Below are positions 62,629 to 64,000 of a stretch of DNA of 64,000 bases, piece by piece. Positions within the stretch are counted from its first letter, which is position 1, and the number at the start of each line of letters is the position of its first letter. The position numbers and the translations under genes are program-made. The notes beneath the pieces are model-generated. The model saw only the letters and a list, made by a program, of their open reading frames with translations, had not been told where the DNA came from and did no database searches. Origin of the DNA: CALZJC01 sp963781065 (GTDB lineage: Bacteria; Acidobacteriota; Thermoanaerobaculia; Multivoradales; JAHEKO01); NCBI GenBank assembly GCA_963781065.1, contig CAWAET010000022.1, forward strand, positions 1-64,000, written 5' to 3'.

Positions 62629-64000
62629 CTAGCCGAAGGCGTCCAGCTCGGACCAGCTCTCCTCGACCAGGGTCTTCTTGATCGAGATCATGAAGTGGTC
62701 GGCGTCGGCGCCGTCGACCAGCCGGTGGTCGTAGCTGATCGAGAAGTAGGACATGGTCTTGATGGCGATGGTGTCGTTGCCGTCGGCGTCGGCGGCCACG
62801 ATGGGCCGCTTCTCGATGGCGCCGATGCCGAGGATCGCCACCTGCGGCTGGCTGATGATCGGCGTGCCGATCAGGCTGCCGAAGACCCCCGGGTTGGTCA
62901 CCGTGAAGGTGCCGCCCTGGATCTCGTCGGGGCCGAGCTTCTTCCTGCGCGCCCGATCGGCGAGGTCGTTGGCTCCCTTGGCGAGACCGACCAGGTTGAG
63001 CTGGTCGGCGTTGCGCAGGACCGGCACCAGCAAGCCCCAATCGAGAGCCACCGCCATGCCGATGTTGATCTGCTGCTTGAAGACCACGTTGGTGCCGTCG
63101 ATGGACGCGTTGAGCTTGGGGTGGGCCTTGAGCGCCGAGGCGACCGCCTTGAAGATGAAGGGCATGTAGGTCAGCTTGGTGCCGTGGGCCTCGAGGAAGC
63201 CCGCCTTGGCCCGTTGCCGGACCCGCGCCACCCGCGACATGTCCATGTGGAAGACCGTCGTGACGTGCGCCGAGGTGTCCTTGGAGTAGCGCATGTGGGC
63301 GGCGGTGATCTGGCGGATGCGCGACATCGGCTCGATCCGGACCGGCTCGCCCTCGGCGTAGGCCGGGACGTGGAAGCCACCGGTGGCCGGGGGCGCCGAT
63401 GGGGCCGGAGCCGCGGGCGCTGCCGCCGCCGCTGCGGCAGCCGGACGCTCCGGGGCCGCGGCAGCCTTCGCGGCCGGCGCTTCGGCCTTGCCCTCGCCGC
63501 CTTCGAGGTGGGCTTCGAGATCGCGCCGGGTCACCCGGCCGTGGATGCCGGTGCCGGCGACCTGTGACAGGTCGACGTCGTGCTCGACCGCCATCTTGCG
63601 CACCACCGGGCTCGAGAAGGTGCGCGCGCGCTCGGCCTCGGGGTCGGCATCGGCATCGGCATCGGCATCGGCAAGGGTGTCGGAGGGCTCGGGAGGCGCG
63701 GCTCCATCCGCCTGGCGGCTCGCCTCCGGCGCCGGCGCCTCGGCCTCCGGCGCCGTTTCCGCGGTTTCCGGCTCACCCTGCCGGGCCTGCGGCTCGGCGG
63801 CCGCTGGCTCGGGCTCCGCGGCCTCCCCGGAGGCCGGCTTCGGGGCCTCTTCGGCCTTAACCTCCGGCGCCGGCTCGGCCTGCCCTGCCCCGTCGGCGGC
63901 GGGCTTCTCGCCCGGCTCGCCGATCCGGGCGACAACATCGTTGACCTCGACCGTCGCCCCCTCCTCGTGGTGGATCTCGAGCAGCACGCCGTCGGCGGGG
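62629..64000 (-). CDS. 2-oxoacid dehydrogenase E2 component (dihydrolipoamide acyltransferase), partial
   Basis: The 3' part of the gene is in the window; the start is past the right edge. From the edge inward there is the end of a lipoyl domain (LLEIHHEEGATVEVNDVVAR), an Ala/Pro/Glu linker with an Asp-Ala repeat, the E3-binding domain (SSPVVRKMAVEHDVDLSQVA), and the catalytic acyltransferase domain ending with SISYDHRLVDGADADHF, where His and Asp of DHRxxDG are the active-site residues. The 2-oxoacid it serves cannot be told from this part; 2-oxoglutarate would duplicate KorAB, so pyruvate or a branched-chain acid is possible. Confidence 0.9.
   Translation of the reverse strand, partial: PADGVLLEIHHEEGATVEVNDVVARIGEPGEKPAADGAGQAEPAPEVKAEEAPKPASGEAAEPEPAAAEPQARQGEPETAETAPEAEAPAPEASRQADGAAPPEPSDTLADADADADADPEAERARTFSSPVVRKMAVEHDVDLSQVAGTGIHGRVTRRDLEAHLEGGEGKAEAPAAKAAAAPERPAAAAAAAAPAAPAPSAPPATGGFHVPAYAEGEPVRIEPMSRIRQITAAHMRYSKDTSAHVTTVFHMDMSRVARVRQRAKAGFLEAHGTKLTYMPFIFKAVASALKAHPKLNASIDGTNVVFKQQINIGMAVALDWGLLVPVLRNADQLNLVGLAKGANDLADRARRKKLGPDEIQGGTFTVTNPGVFGSLIGTPIISQPQVAILGIGAIEKRPIVAADADGNDTIAIKTMSYFSISYDHRLVDGADADHFMISIKKTLVEESWSELDAFG
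63644..63673. repeat. Hexanucleotide repeat (TCGGCA)x5
   Basis: Five perfect copies of TCGGCA lie inside the E2 linker and encode an Asp-Ala repeat. The repeat is in frame, so copy-number change would alter linker length without a frameshift. Confidence 0.8.

Overview
The window is about 70% GC, densely packed and almost entirely protein coding. I found no rRNA, tRNA or CRISPR array. Many genes overlap by 4 bases (ATGA, GTGA or TTGA), and TTG and GTG starts are common. The cell is a Gram-negative-type bacterium: there are several lipobox lipoproteins, an L,D-transpeptidase and a lytic transglycosylase. The gene content (nuoB-nuoCD-nuoI joined to korAB, a DUF1015 protein, an S55/SpoIVB-type peptidase outside any sporulation context, many lipoproteins) suggests a deep-branching GC-rich phylum. 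An Acidobacteriota member of the Thermoanaerobaculia/Vicinamibacteria kind is my best guess, but this is inference. Layout, 1-3 kb: the tail of a probable lasso-peptide cluster, with an asparagine-synthetase-like cyclase followed by an HPr-kinase-like protein. 3-8.4 kb: cell-envelope genes (a coupled TPR protein and L,D-transpeptidase sharing one C-terminal domain, a YihY membrane protein), a palindromic repeat, DUF1015 and a cysteine-less rhodanese-like protein. 8.4-14.6 kb: an energy operon of complex I connecting subunits NuoB, NuoCD and NuoI followed by 2-oxoglutarate:ferredoxin oxidoreductase KorA and KorB, with a ferritin-like gene upstream. 14.7-22.7 kb: a SpoIIE/HAMP phosphatase, a lytic transglycosylase, an unusual DHH-like/CPBP fusion, a XerD-type recombinase, and LeuA-like and LeuB-like enzymes. 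22.8-30.6 kb: two lipoproteins (one a large multi-module alpha/beta hydrolase), DUF819, a DUF2071-like protein, an M28 peptidase and a double CDGSH protein. 30.8-40 kb: a long co-directional minus-strand block running Crp/Fnr regulator, cysteine-cluster protein, recN, threonylcarbamoyl-AMP synthase, S55 peptidase, beta-propeller protein, coaD and adenosine deaminase. The last six genes are chained by 4-base overlaps, and a 27-bp perfect inverted repeat lies at the end. 40-46.4 kb: a BTAD/ATPase regulator with phased direct repeats upstream, then an operon of GNAT, di-iron protein, proline dehydrogenase and class I amidotransferase. 46.5-51.3 kb: a frameshifted lipA, then lipB, archease and rtcB on the other strand, a 166-bp inverted-repeat element and an ECF sigma factor. 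51.3-58.2 kb is the accessory region. A broken 3' end of a GH25 lysozyme gene lies 3.6 kb from an intact GH25 gene in the same orientation, and the interval holds a CgeB-like glycosyltransferase and an unrecognised 511-residue protein of lower GC. Next come a Phd/PIN toxin-antitoxin pair with a perfect palindrome at its promoter, a receiver-only response regulator, and a MNT/HEPN pair with a MNT remnant behind it. 58.2-64 kb: a NarX/NarL-type two-component pair, a large helical lipoprotein of unknown function, and a 2-oxoacid dehydrogenase E2 gene cut by the window edge. The strongest leads are the GH25-flanked island with its unknown protein, the lasso-cyclase/kinase pair, the nuo-kor operon, and the inverted-repeat element family at 6.5, 7.9 and 50.5 kb.
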